Positions 22,557 to 32,435 of a stretch of 64,000 bases of DNA are shown here, piece after piece (position 1 is the first letter of the stretch; each line of letters opens with the position of its first letter). The notes beneath the pieces are model-generated. The model made no database searches. It was given only the letters and a program-made list of their open reading frames with translations, and had not been told where the DNA came from. The DNA is from Dictyophora rubrovolvata (lineage: Eukaryota; Basidiomycota; Agaricomycetes; Phallales; Phallaceae), in assembly GCA_029959195.1 (NCBI GenBank), contig CP114117.1, positions 620,001 through 684,000 on the forward strand, given 5' to 3'. The translations under genes and the position numbers were made by a program.

Positions 22557-24709
22557 ATGTCTACGCCTCCAGCTCATGTTCATGTTCCGGAATTATCCCA
22601 GTCTAATCCAAGTGGAGTCCCTTCACGTCTTGTTGAAGAAGCCTTGACCATAAAATTAAAAGCGTTAACAAATCAAACCTTGTCTGATTCCACGGAACGT
22701 TTGAATAGACAGGTAGACAGGCATGACAGACAGCTTCCCATCCTGCCCCCTGAAATTACGAGAGAAGTATTCAATAAAGCCATCGTAGAACTTCAAGAGT
22801 ACCTTGGCGAACATCACGTTGTTGTGAATGATAGGAATTTGGATGATGGATGGTACATGGAACACCCGTAAGTCCGAGTTGTTGTTGTTGTTTCCCGCCT
22901 TTCCATTAGTATAATAATCTTTTACGGTCCATGAAAAAGTTTATAATATATCCACTCAACTAGAAATACTCACGACGCATTCCACATATATGATCGGGAA
23001 GACACCGTCTGCTCAGCAATTGTATACCCTGGATCTGTAACGGACGTTCAGCGAATCGTACAGTGGGCTAATAAATATTTGATACCTATTTACCCCATTT
23101 CAATTGGTCGGAACTTGGGATATGGCGGTGCAGCCCCTCGCGTTCGAGGTTCCGTCGTTGTTGATCTAGGGAGGCGAATGAATAGAGTCCTGAACATTGA
23201 TGGCCACAATTGTTCATGTCTGGTTGAACCAGGCGTGACATATTTTGCCCTGTATGAAGCCGTACAGAAGAGCGGACATGCTTTATGGATTGATACGCCA
23301 GATTTGGGAGGAGGAAGTGTACTGGGAAACGCCCTCGACAGAGGTGTAGGGTCAGCTGCTTTTTTTTTGACATGACAATAAAGAAGGAAGTTCGTAAATA
23401 ACGTTCCGGTGTTAGATATACTCCGTATGGCGATCATTTTGGAAACCACTGTGGCATGGAGGTCGTCCTGCCTACAGGTGACGTCGTCAGACTCGGAATG
23501 GGAGCTTTGCCTGGCAAGAACGGTGAAGAAAATCCCACCTGGCAATCATTCCAATACGGTTACGGTCCTTACTCGGATGGAATTTTTACGCAAAGTAATT
23601 TTGGAATCGTAACGAAAATGGGTTTTTGGCTTATGCCTGCTGCGGAACATTTGACATTTGCAATTACCTTTGCACGAGAAGAGGATTTCGAACAAATAAT
23701 TGAAATAATTAAACCGCTCAGTGTCCAGAGAGTCTTTGGAAATGTCCCTCAAATTAGACATGCCACCCAGGAACTAGCTATAATTGGGAAGAAGAGGAGA
23801 GATATTTACGACCAGGAAGGACCAATCCCAGCTGAAGAGATTCGGAAGCATATGGCACAAACGGAATACGGAGACGTGACCTGGATATTGTATGGTAAGA
23901 TAGTTTTAGATATCCATTCATGGCTGAAGGCGCTAAATTCGAGATATTGTGTATAGCCTCTGTATACGGCCCTGAGGGGCAGAGAAAAACCAGCATTAGG
24001 TCGATCAGAGAGGCCTTTTCGGTTATCAAAGATGCAAAGTTCGTGTTTCCCGATGATGTGCCGCAGACTCACTACCTGCATTCCCGAGTTGCTATATGCG
24101 CCGGTATACCTGGGTTGACGGATCTAAATTGGCTGCATTGGAGGTCGAAGGGTTCACATTTGTTCTTCTCCCCTATTTCCCCAGTGAACGGTCGAGATGC
24201 TAAGAAACTATACGATATCGTGAAGAAAAGACACGTGGAATTTGGGTTCGATATGATGCCGGCGTTTTGTGTTGCACCTCGGGAAATGCATTTCATCGAT
24301 TGTTTGTGCTACAACCGCGGAGACCCCGATGAGAAGAGAAGAGCAGTGGCGTGCATGAGAGCAATGATTGACGACGCAGCAAAGGAAGGCTATGGGGAAT
24401 ACAGAACGCACATTTTGGTATGTACATCACGAGTGGTCATCAATGCATCAAGGTTCTGAGCTAACCGGGACTCCTATCTAGCTGGCGGACCAAGTAGCGT
24501 CAACATATAATTGGAATAACGGCGCTCTCATGCGATTTAACGAGACTATGAAGGACGCCTTGGACCCAAATGGAATCTTGGCACCAGGAAAGGCAGGAAT
24601 CTGGCCAAAACGATTTAGAAACAAAGGGTGGGAGATCGTCTTCAGAGATACCAGAGAAACTTCTCTTCCCGAAGGACATGAAATTCAGATAAGTCAAAGA
24701 AAAGGGTAA
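22557..24709 (+). CDS. Vanillyl-alcohol oxidase (VAO/PCMH-type FAD enzyme)
   Basis: Splicing short introns (for example near 22870-22971 and 23351-23415) gives about 570 residues with full VAO architecture. The FAD-binding PCMH half contains SAIVYPGSVTDVQRIVQWA, SIGRNLGYGGAAPRV, PDLGGGSVLGNAL and GYTPYGDHFGNH. The cap half contains GSHLFFSPISPV, REMHFIDCL, EYRTH and NWNNGALMRFNE. By comparison with the Penicillium enzyme as I remember it, the covalent-FAD histidine (His422, in HLFFSP), catalytic Asp170 (PDLGGG), and the phenolate-binding Tyr108, Tyr503 and Arg504 are all kept. Such enzymes oxidise 4-substituted phenols (vanillyl alcohol, eugenol, 4-methoxymethylphenol) with release of H2O2, in the cytosol or peroxisome. 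A role in breakdown of lignin-derived aromatics is plausible. Stop TAA at 24707-24709. Confidence 0.93.
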
Positions 24710-25221
24710 TTATCATACTTTCTAAATGCATTCACATGGCACTTGATTGATTGTGGTGAGTAAACAATGAAACGAGATAGGGTTGAGGAAGCCAGAAACA
24801 GAAATTACAGGGAAATACAGACCAATTACGACCTTGACACGTGAAAGTGAGCTGAGAGCTGATATTTCTTGATTTCTTTCCCACAGATCTGAGATATGCA
24901 TGATGCATTCATAAATGAGATTCCTTAAACTCGAGTCGTCATGGTTCTGAAGGCTGGAGCCGATGATCCAATTTGAATGCATTGCGCAGTACTAGTCAGG
25001 GAAAAAAATATTCGAATTACAAATACCATGAAAGAAACTTCTCATGCGAATCTTGGATTTTACATTCTTCCTTTAAGACGCGATGAGCACATTCCATCCG
25101 TTCAGCGACGCATGAGAATATGGGAGTGGACAAATTAAAGCTCCGATTGGGACCAGGCATTACTCCATGGGCGCCTGGCTGAAATGACGCCGTCGAGGAG
25201 CTAAACGAGCACACCGTGACC
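24710..25221. other. Intergenic, no supported gene
   Basis: 3' flank of the oxidase gene and upstream region of the membrane-protein gene; no domain-bearing frame. Confidence 0.5.
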
Positions 25222-26337
25222 ATGTCATTGCCGCTGTCGTCTGCATTGTCGTACATAACGAACACTTATGACTCTCTTCTCGGGAATTTTCCGATCTTAG
25301 CATGGTTTGGAATAGAAGTTACAACCATAGACACACTCGCTGTGTTGCGTCTCTGCCTCATTTTGCGCCAAATCCGCCAGGCTATCAGGGCGTCGCACGT
25401 TGGTAAACCCCGACCATCTTCATTCGTTAAGGATGCTATCACAACACTCGTCGTTGTGTACGGCGGAGAGGCCGCTGCTGGTGAATTTCCTGTTGCATTG
25501 CAGACCTGCCGTGGGCTTGGCTCAGAAACTAACCTTTTGATATCTCGATACAGCTCCTTGGCTTCGTTTAACGCCTTCTTTCATGACCTCGCCCAAATTT
25601 CCGTTATTGTACATATTTGGACAGCTCATAGTCGAATACCTCCCCATAATACCCTCGTTCTCATTCGAGACAGAAGGACCTCTCACATTTCTGGATGCCC
25701 TGACACGTTCATACCTCCTGACAACACTTCTTCCACCAATGGTGATACACCACCCCGATAAATCAATCTCTAGTAATCCTTGGGCACTTCTCATTTCATC
25801 TTTCGTAAGTGGCTGTTCTTTCCTGTCAATTTACATAAACCCATCTCAAAATTATTCCCTCGTCATTCATTCTTCTTCCTCGCACAGCTCGTCGCTAATG
25901 GTGGATTCTTCTGTGTCAATGCGTCCTCCATGTTAAGTCCTTCAGGAATTTCTCTAGTGACACCTGCAGAACTCGAACCCTATGGCTGGACGACAGTCGA
26001 TCTATGGATTGCTCCGTTAATAACCGGTCTATGGGCCACCCTTACAAATGCTCAACCTTTTTGGACTCAGCTACACATTCTATTCGCTTATTTCATTCAA
26101 TCTATCAACGGTCCACAAGGAACATTAGATGAATCAACTGTTTTGCCCTGGGACACCAAGGACGTTCGCTCTTTGTGTGCAGTAATTGTTTGGGCTTGCT
26201 TTGCTACTCGCACAGCGAGGAACTTTGGAGTTGCATGGTGGAGTAATAAATTAAAGAAACAGTCCTTGAAATCTAGTAAATTTCTTTTTTTCACCATTAC
26301 TTGGTCTCATTTCTCCTTTACAGAGAAGAATCAATAG
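25222..26337 (+). CDS. Multi-pass membrane protein, uncharacterised (possibly TRIC-like)
   Basis: Four exons give about 300 residues. Exon 1 starts MSLPLSSALSYITNTYDSLL and ends ITTLVVVYGGEAAA. Exon 2 (from 25571) carries LTPSFMTSPKFPLLYIFGQL, LIVEYLPIIP and SNPWALLISSF. Exon 3 (from 25889) begins VANGGFFCVNASSML and ends VAWWSNKLKKQSLKS. A last short exon gives the stop TAG at 26335-26337. There are six or seven hydrophobic segments. The ordered motifs GGEAA, FLDALTR and ANGGFF recall the layout of trimeric intracellular cation (TRIC) channels, which also have paired GG helices, but the match is weak and I would not name it so. The protein looks like a conserved basidiomycete membrane protein of unknown role. 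The ATG at 25222 is preferred because the upstream in-frame codon is GTG. Confidence 0.7.
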
Positions 26338-26726
26338 ATAGAAATGTTACCCTAACACTTACTCACTCGTCGGACAAGATGTTTATTCATTCACGAAGAC
26401 GTTACGATTTTTTTTGGTATTTTTCTATATACTATCTTCTTAAATGAATTGCAATATTTCCCGATATTAGAAAGCAAAATTATAGTGCGTGACATATATG
26501 TACATACAGTTGATAAAGAAGAAAGGGGGGCTAACACTACAAGTATCATCTGAATCAACAAATGTCCGGGTTAAAAGAACTACAAAAGATAGGAACACAA
26601 TGTAAGTTAACGAAACATCTGGGAAATGCATTAAACAATATTAAAATGAGCTTTGAATTTATGGTTCGTCCAGGAATCCATTATATCATAAAAATTCATT
26701 AAGCAATACTTCTTACTATTACTTTG
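26338..26726. other. Convergent 3' intergenic region
   Basis: Lies between the ends of a plus-strand and a minus-strand gene. AT-rich, with no coding frame; probably both polyadenylation regions. Confidence 0.5.
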
Positions 26727-28721
26727 TCAAGCTTCCACTACCCCATTGAACGAGGCCCATGATGGATCGAAACCTTGACCGCTACAATCATACGATATCG
26801 GGAAAAAATTAAGCAGCGGATCCATGGAAGCAGCAGAAGAAAGAGTTGAATCGGGACCAACGTCAGACGAATGAGAATTCCCAAAATCACTAGTATACTG
26901 GCCAAACTCGCTCCCGTACGACTCCTCGGATGGTCCCGCTTTGAATAAGTCCTCCACCAAAACAGGTGCTTGAATTTGAGGAGGAGGAGGCGTTGGTTTT
27001 CGAGGTTTATACGCGTATGGATTGAACAAGAATGAGTGTTTAGACGACCGAGTATGTCTTTCTGGGCCGGCAACTTGCTCAACCTTTGACTTCTTTTCCG
27101 TGGATATTTCCCCACGCTTTCCGACTTCAGAAACCCCTGAAGCTGATATCTTTGTTCCCGCCGGTGGATCACCAATGGTAGCTGATGTGGCGGATGCATC
27201 GAGCGGTACGATATTCGCCGTTTCAACTGTCGAGTTTGATATTGGAAAAGATAGTTGTTCAGGGGACGAACAAAACGACATTTCGGACCAACACTGGTTA
27301 AATTGACGATCATTACCTTCCACATCCAAATGCGAATTAGAAGGTAATGGTTGTATGGGCGAAACGAACATGAAGGGATCAGCCATTAATGACGGAGGAT
27401 GAACCCGGGAGGCATCGACGCCGCTCGACCACGATAGCGCACTGGGCTGAGGGTTGATCAGGGAAGCCGGTGCGATAGTCGCGTCGTTCTTTACCTGTCA
27501 AACAACAATGTTAACGGTAGATCTTTTTCACTGAATGGAAAGACCTTACGCTTATTCCAGGATAACAAACATTATGAAAGTCAACCGGCTGCGCAATTAG
27601 CGGCTCAATCGGAACTGAGGTAAGATTAGCTTTGTCTTCGATAGGAAAGACCGTGTCCTGGTACACGAAACCAGGTCTTATCCCGCTGGAATACGAAGTA
27701 CGACGAGAGGGAGGGTGATAATAGGAGGAGGACATTGCACCTGCTTTATTGTCATACGTATCTGGCTGGCAAGAGCGGACAACAGAATCTGAGACTGAAA
27801 GCGCAGAATAATCAGGAAGTGGAGCGGACGATGAATGACGGCGCAGAGCTTCCCTAGCCGGGTCAGTTGACGCATGTATGGGGGCGGGGGCGGCGGGGTC
27901 ACCTTGACTTTGATTGTGAAAATAATTCAAGAGACCTTGGGAGTATATGACACTATCGTCCCAGCTCGAAAGCTGGGGTGGTTTTTCGCGTTGAACACCG
28001 CCAACAATCCCTTCGGATTTCATGGGAACAGTGGTAATAGTGACGCTGTCATTCGGCAGAAGCGGGGGAACTCGAAGAGAGGCTAGACCTGTCGTATTAC
28101 TTGACATCGAGTCGGAAGCGGGAGCTGGGGCAGGATCCGGAGAACTATCGGCACTATGAAAAGTAACTGAACTCTCCTCGATCTTGCGTTCAGCGTCCGT
28201 CTGCTTTTTAGCTTTATCTTTGTGTCGAACGGGACAATACTTCCAATTCGGATATTTGCGAGCGTGCTCCTTCCTCACCTCAAGAGCTTTACGATACCAC
28301 TGGAATTTGACCTCGGCCGGTAAATTTCTCCATATATCTCCGACGAGTTTGGACAAAGTTTTGCCCTCAGGTATGGGTGCGTTTGGTGGACGGTTGTGAA
28401 CATAATCTGTCCGAAAGAGAATGAAGCTATTTTCGGGACGAGGGATGCGATTGGAATCCTTTTTCTTCTGTGATGGTCGAGCAGGTTTAGCTGTGTCGTA
28501 TGGGACCTGCACTTGGGATTGCTTTGAACGACGAGGCTTCGGGGAACGCCGAGAAGGAGCCTTTGATGTCCAGCCAACCTCATCACTCGGAGCAGTAGGA
28601 GGGACAATTTCATACTGCCCAGCTTAAAAAAACGCGTCAATTCAGTTTTGAACCAAAAAAAAATATAGAAACAACTCCACTCACCAGTAGGTAAATTATC
28701 CTGATTTCGCGGCAAAGACAT
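26727..28721 (-). CDS. MATA-type HMG-box transcription factor
   Basis: Three exons (28721-28685, 28622-27550, 27494-26727) encode 625 residues. The HMG box spans about residues 71-142. It opens with RIPRPENSFILFRTDYVHNR, continues LSKLVGDIWRNLPAEVKFQW and ends ARKYPNWKYCPVRHK, followed by a basic run KDKAKKQ. The N-terminus has a basic patch (RRSPKPRRSKQSQ), probably nuclear import. The remaining 480 residues are Ser/Pro-rich and low in structure, suggesting activation or regulatory regions. The box (RPxNxFILFR with KxWxxxP-like spacing) is the MATA-HMG subclass, which in basidiomycetes includes Prf1/Pcc1-like regulators of mating, pheromone response and fruiting. Which of these it is cannot be decided without orthology. 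No homeodomain or pheromone-receptor gene is nearby, so this is not an obvious mating-type locus. Confidence 0.88.
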
Positions 28722-29022
28722 CCACAAATACTTGAAACAAATAATAATCGATACAAAATGGAACGAAAAAGAAAATATTAAACGTTGAAGAAAATCACAG
28801 ATTTCGCTGCAACTAAGCGGCGCACAGCACCCTATCAGAAAGAAGAGCAAGTAGAAAGAGAAAAAGAAGTCGTCGCCGACCCCTTTAAGTTGGTCAGACC
28901 TCCTTTGTGGTAACTCGGAGAGAAGGATAGGCTCCGACCGCTTTTTTGAAGGATGGTGATAGGCTAGACATGTTTCGCCTTTCCTCGACGCTGCGGCGTC
29001 GACAATTAACAATTAGAGCTAG

Positions 29023-29247
29023 TTACTCAGGGTCGATCCAATAGCTTTCTTGTTTAGTTCTATTATCTATTATGTACGGCTCACCCAAATCAGGCTGAAC
29101 AATCGAGTAACCACCTTGTGTAAGCGGACGGAAGGTATAGAACTCAGCTTGTTCGACGAGAAAGGGATGTCTGAGGTTGAGTAAACTTACTAAAAATGGG
29201 CATGTATGACGCGAGCTATTTTTATCGGCAGGGTCTTCTGACTGCAC
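29023..29247 (-). CDS. Possible last exon of an unknown gene
   Basis: An open frame of about 74 codons ends in TAG at about 29023. It reads as ordered protein: HPFLVEQAEFYTFRPLTQGG, then QPDLGEPYIIDNRTKQESYW. It has no ATG, but an AG acceptor just before TCAGAAGACC suggests it is a 3' exon. I could not find a convincing first exon in the 300 bp upstream and do not recognise the family. Aromatic and charged residues are spread as in a real globular segment. The alternative is a chance frame. Confidence 0.35.
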   Translation of the reverse strand: MQSEDPADKNSSRHTCPFLVSLLNLRHPFLVEQAEFYTFRPLTQGGYSIVQPDLGEPYIIDNRTKQESYWIDPE

Positions 29248-30077
29248 TTGCAGACAATGCTTAAATGTCTTTAGAGAGACTGAACTAGTAACAATAAATA
29301 AACAAGAACTAAGGAAAACAAGCGTGCATTCGATCGTGGAGGGAGAGATGTTTAACGATGTTTGTCGCTATTTACTTACGCGTTGCGATCTCGGGATTGT
29401 AAGTTGATTACATGGACTTCACGTGGTTTGAAGCGCGTGTCCTTAAAGGGCCTTAGGCTTGGTCCCGCCAAGGTCCCCGGTATATTTATCCCCTCTCTTG
29501 CTTATGAGGTCATGATTTTATTTGGGAAGACTGTCTTGATATCTTTTCAGCCTTGGGTTAAACAGTAACTTATGATCGTTGATACACTATAAATCCAAGT
29601 TTTTTTTTCATCGAGACTGCTAAATGAGCTCCGGCTGTATCAAAGACCAATCAAAGGCATGGAACTACCGTGGTATTATTTTCTATATTGTTGACGGTGT
29701 GGATCTACCAATATGTTTACTTTGAATATTCATGTTACGGCTTGAAGTTTGACCGCTTCGGGGCGGTCTAGTCTCAATGTAATTGGTTGAGTTGCACTTT
29801 AATTTCTCCTGGATCCACAAAAAAGAAAGATTAGCCTCTTTCAAAAAAGCTTGTCTTGTTCTGTTCAACATGTCATGACAGCGTGCATCATCAATGGAAA
29901 GTCTCATCACTCCTGCACCGACTGCTAAGAGATGTGCCCCAAGAAACCGCAGTACAGGTTAACGTCTTCACTGGCCCATTTTTTTCCCCAAAAAACAACG
30001 ATTTATTAAATGACTATCTTATCCTTATGGACAAAGACCCATTTTCAAGAGACATTTTTTCGTCTCAATTACAGGAC
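29248..30077. other. Intergenic, no supported gene
   Basis: 3' side of the hydrophobin gene. Short frames here show no domain or splice pattern. Confidence 0.45.
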
Positions 30078-30595
30078 TCAAAGAGTGATAGAGTTGCAGC
30101 CCAAGTTGACCTGAAAGTTGGATTAAGCATCATGTTTCATTTGATGTCCATGAATAGCATGAGAGTAGAAAACTGTACTAACCAAGCCGTTGAAAGTGTC
30201 TCCGTCACAGCAGACGGGTTGTTGGGAGCAGCTCGCGCCTTGAGCAGAGCCGCTAGCAAAAGATGTTAGATGATTCCCTAATAAGTACACATCTTTATGC
30301 GCGCCACACTTACTCAATGCCTACGGCAGTGCATCCAACACCGACTTGACTAGTGCTGGAGGAAAGATCTCCTGCATTGAGACCCAGCATATTCAAAAGA
30401 CTGCCAATAACTGGGTTATTAGCATCCTGCACCGAGTTGCAGCACATAATGCTGCCTACAGAAAAATGAGATGAAACAATCAATTGAGGTCACTGTCCAA
30501 GCCTCACCAGTGTTGCATTGATCAACGACGGTCGTCTGGGGAGCTGCTGCAACAGAGAGAGCAAGGAGTGCTGGGACGAAAAGCTTGACCAACAT
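30078..30595 (-). CDS. Class I hydrophobin
   Basis: Four exons (30595-30508, 30455-30314, 30252-30183, 30110-30078) give a 110-residue secreted protein. Residues 1-18 (MLVKLFVPALLALSVAAA) are the signal peptide. The eight hydrophobin cysteines are all present in order: QCNTG, MCCNSVQ, VGVGC, ASCSQQ, VCCDGDTFN and LGCNSITL, giving the C-CC-C-C-CC-C signature. The long loop between the third and fourth cysteines and the CCxxxxFNGLxNxGC ending fit class I. Class I hydrophobins self-assemble into amyloid-like rodlet films on aerial hyphae, spores and fruiting-body air channels. Intron positions are those usual for Agaricomycete hydrophobins, and all junctions are GT-AG. It is a single gene here, although hydrophobins often cluster. 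Confidence 0.95.
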
Positions 30596-31933
30596 TTCAA
30601 AGAGAAGTTGAAGATGAAAGAGCTGCTAGAGGAAGTTCAACTGTGTGGTTTGAACTGAGGAAAAAAGACCAACAAATTACGGTCTTTTATAGACGAAAAT
30701 TGGTTGAATATTTTTTCCTTGTTTTTCTTTTTTTTTTGCGAGACAAAAACCTCAAGTTTGGGCTACATACTTACTGCAGCTACGGTCTATCAATACTAGA
30801 TTACCGAAACACCAAATAATGCAGCTACTCACGCTTTTTCAAAATGGATTGATTATTGGCCGTGAATGTTTAGGGAACAAACTAAATTGAATTTGTGCCG
30901 TAAAACAAATTCGGTGTGAACTTCTCGTAGAACCAGCAAAACTATTACCGACCTTGTAAGTAGTTTCCCCGGGGCGTAAATGAATGACTCGTGAATAGCC
31001 TGCAAAAATCATTAAAGCTTCTATGCTTTTTTCTGCCCATTTGGAGTAACGGGAGGGACGCACAGTCAGTGTGAGAAAGCAAGACTTCATTTCATCAACA
31101 AAAGCGGTGAGCTCTTCGAGCCGGCAGAAAATTACATTGGATTATATTCAAAGTATCAGGTATGGCGATTATGAGTGCAGCCCAAATATCATTTGACCTG
31201 GACAAAAGAATTGAATGGCATTTGTTTGCAAAATAAGTTTGATTAAACTTGCACCAAATGAGATATCCTACGTGTTGATCAACTCAAAGAGTGGTGCATG
31301 TGGATCTTCATCATTCTCAAAAACGCCAGTTATTTTGGGGTGTACTAGTATATGAAGCACGTTTCTTCAAGTTTGAGTGTAACACCAATGTCTTCAGTGA
31401 TCATTACGGGCGTTAGTTTCGGGACAGACGGCAATGCCAACTTCAAGAACCAAAAGGTTGTATTTCCGAATACATCCAGCGCCATGAAATATTTCCCAAA
31501 GGTATTTGTTTGAACGCGAAGAAGCGAGACCAGCGGTGATGTCAATGCATACTATGATACGTCACTGACCAAGCTGTTAAACAACACAGCGTCATTTTAA
31601 TAGATCGTATTTAGTTTTTCTCCATTCTTCAGGCGTCTCGTAATGGACCTTCTTCCAAAAGGAAACTCAGGCTAACAAGATTTTTCATGTTCTTCTGAGA
31701 GAGGCCGACGCGCAGCTAAAGAATCTTCATTTAAAACAATCAATAAAACCAGACATTATTGGTCTGATGCTTGGATGTACCTACAGCATTTTGAGCTCAC
31801 AGAACCGTACTAGTAGGATCATGTCTATGCCTTGGAAATGCCGCGTGCCGTACCGTGCAGTTAGTAAGCGGCTTCCAAGTTGATTTGCACACGAGACCGA
31901 CTCATACAAGCTTGCACAGCAACAACAGCTTCG
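30596..31933. other. Hydrophobin promoter and 1.2 kb without a supported gene
   Basis: Minus-strand frames at 31345-31545 (with FGNTTFWFLKLALPSVPKL) and 30839-31090 look protein-like in places. They have no shared splice structure or known domain; they may be remnants of a lost gene. Confidence 0.4.
30686..30691 (-). promoter_or_regulatory. TATA box of the hydrophobin gene
   Basis: TATAAA (minus strand, in TCTATAAAAGACC) lies 91 bp before the ATG, followed by a CT-rich leader. Confidence 0.55.
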
Positions 31934-32264
31934 ATGTTCTCTTCATTGATACCTTCTTCATGGAAATCATCATCACCGTCACAGTCACCTGAACCGCCGA
32001 AACATCCGAAAGAATCAAACCCGCTAAACCCACAGGGGCTGAAACCGTATGTCATAGCCCCCCCAGTGGCCATCTTTGAAAAAAAAAACCTGGTTGCTTA
32101 ATTCTTTTCTTTGAATGTTTGATAGATGTTGTGCGTGTCCAGAAACTAAATCTTCCCGGGACGAATGCTTTTTGCGGCATGACCCCGCGGCTGCCGACGA
32201 AGCTTGCAAAGAGCTTGTCAAAAAGCATGTGGAATGCATGAAAGGCTATGGATTTAATATCTAG
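31934..32264 (+). CDS. COX17: COX17 copper chaperone for cytochrome c oxidase
   Basis: Two exons (31934-32046 and 32126-32264) encode 83 residues. The diagnostic copper-binding core spans the splice junction as LKPCCACPETKSSRDECFL. The twin-cysteine helices end in KELVKKHVECMKGYGFNI, the near-invariant Cox17 C-terminus. All six conserved cysteines are present (CCxC, then Cys after 9, then after 11 and 9 residues). Cox17 carries Cu(I) in the mitochondrial intermembrane space and passes it to Sco1 and Cox11. The N-terminal 35 residues (beginning MFSSLIPSSWKSSSPSQSPE) are Ser/Pro-rich and longer than in yeast, with no typical presequence, in keeping with import by the Mia40 pathway. The gene converges on PFS2, with 171 bp between the stops. 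Confidence 0.95.
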
Positions 32265-32435
32265 ATGGGGGCTCTTTCACCCTAATTTCAAGTTAGAATC
32301 AAGTCGAACTTTCTGTATCCAAAGTGAAACGTCATTGTATTTGAACCACTCCTCCGTCCTCCGTCATCTACCTGCTATATTAATGTTTCTGGTATAATAC
32401 AAATGAGATACAGAATATATATTTCAGGTAATCTA

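Noticed and set aside
27022-27306. Plus-strand frame inside the HMG gene
   Set aside because: Shadow of the third exon of the HMG gene.
26727-28721. Mating-type locus
   Set aside because: No HD1/HD2 homeodomain genes, pheromone precursors or STE3-like receptors are found in the window.
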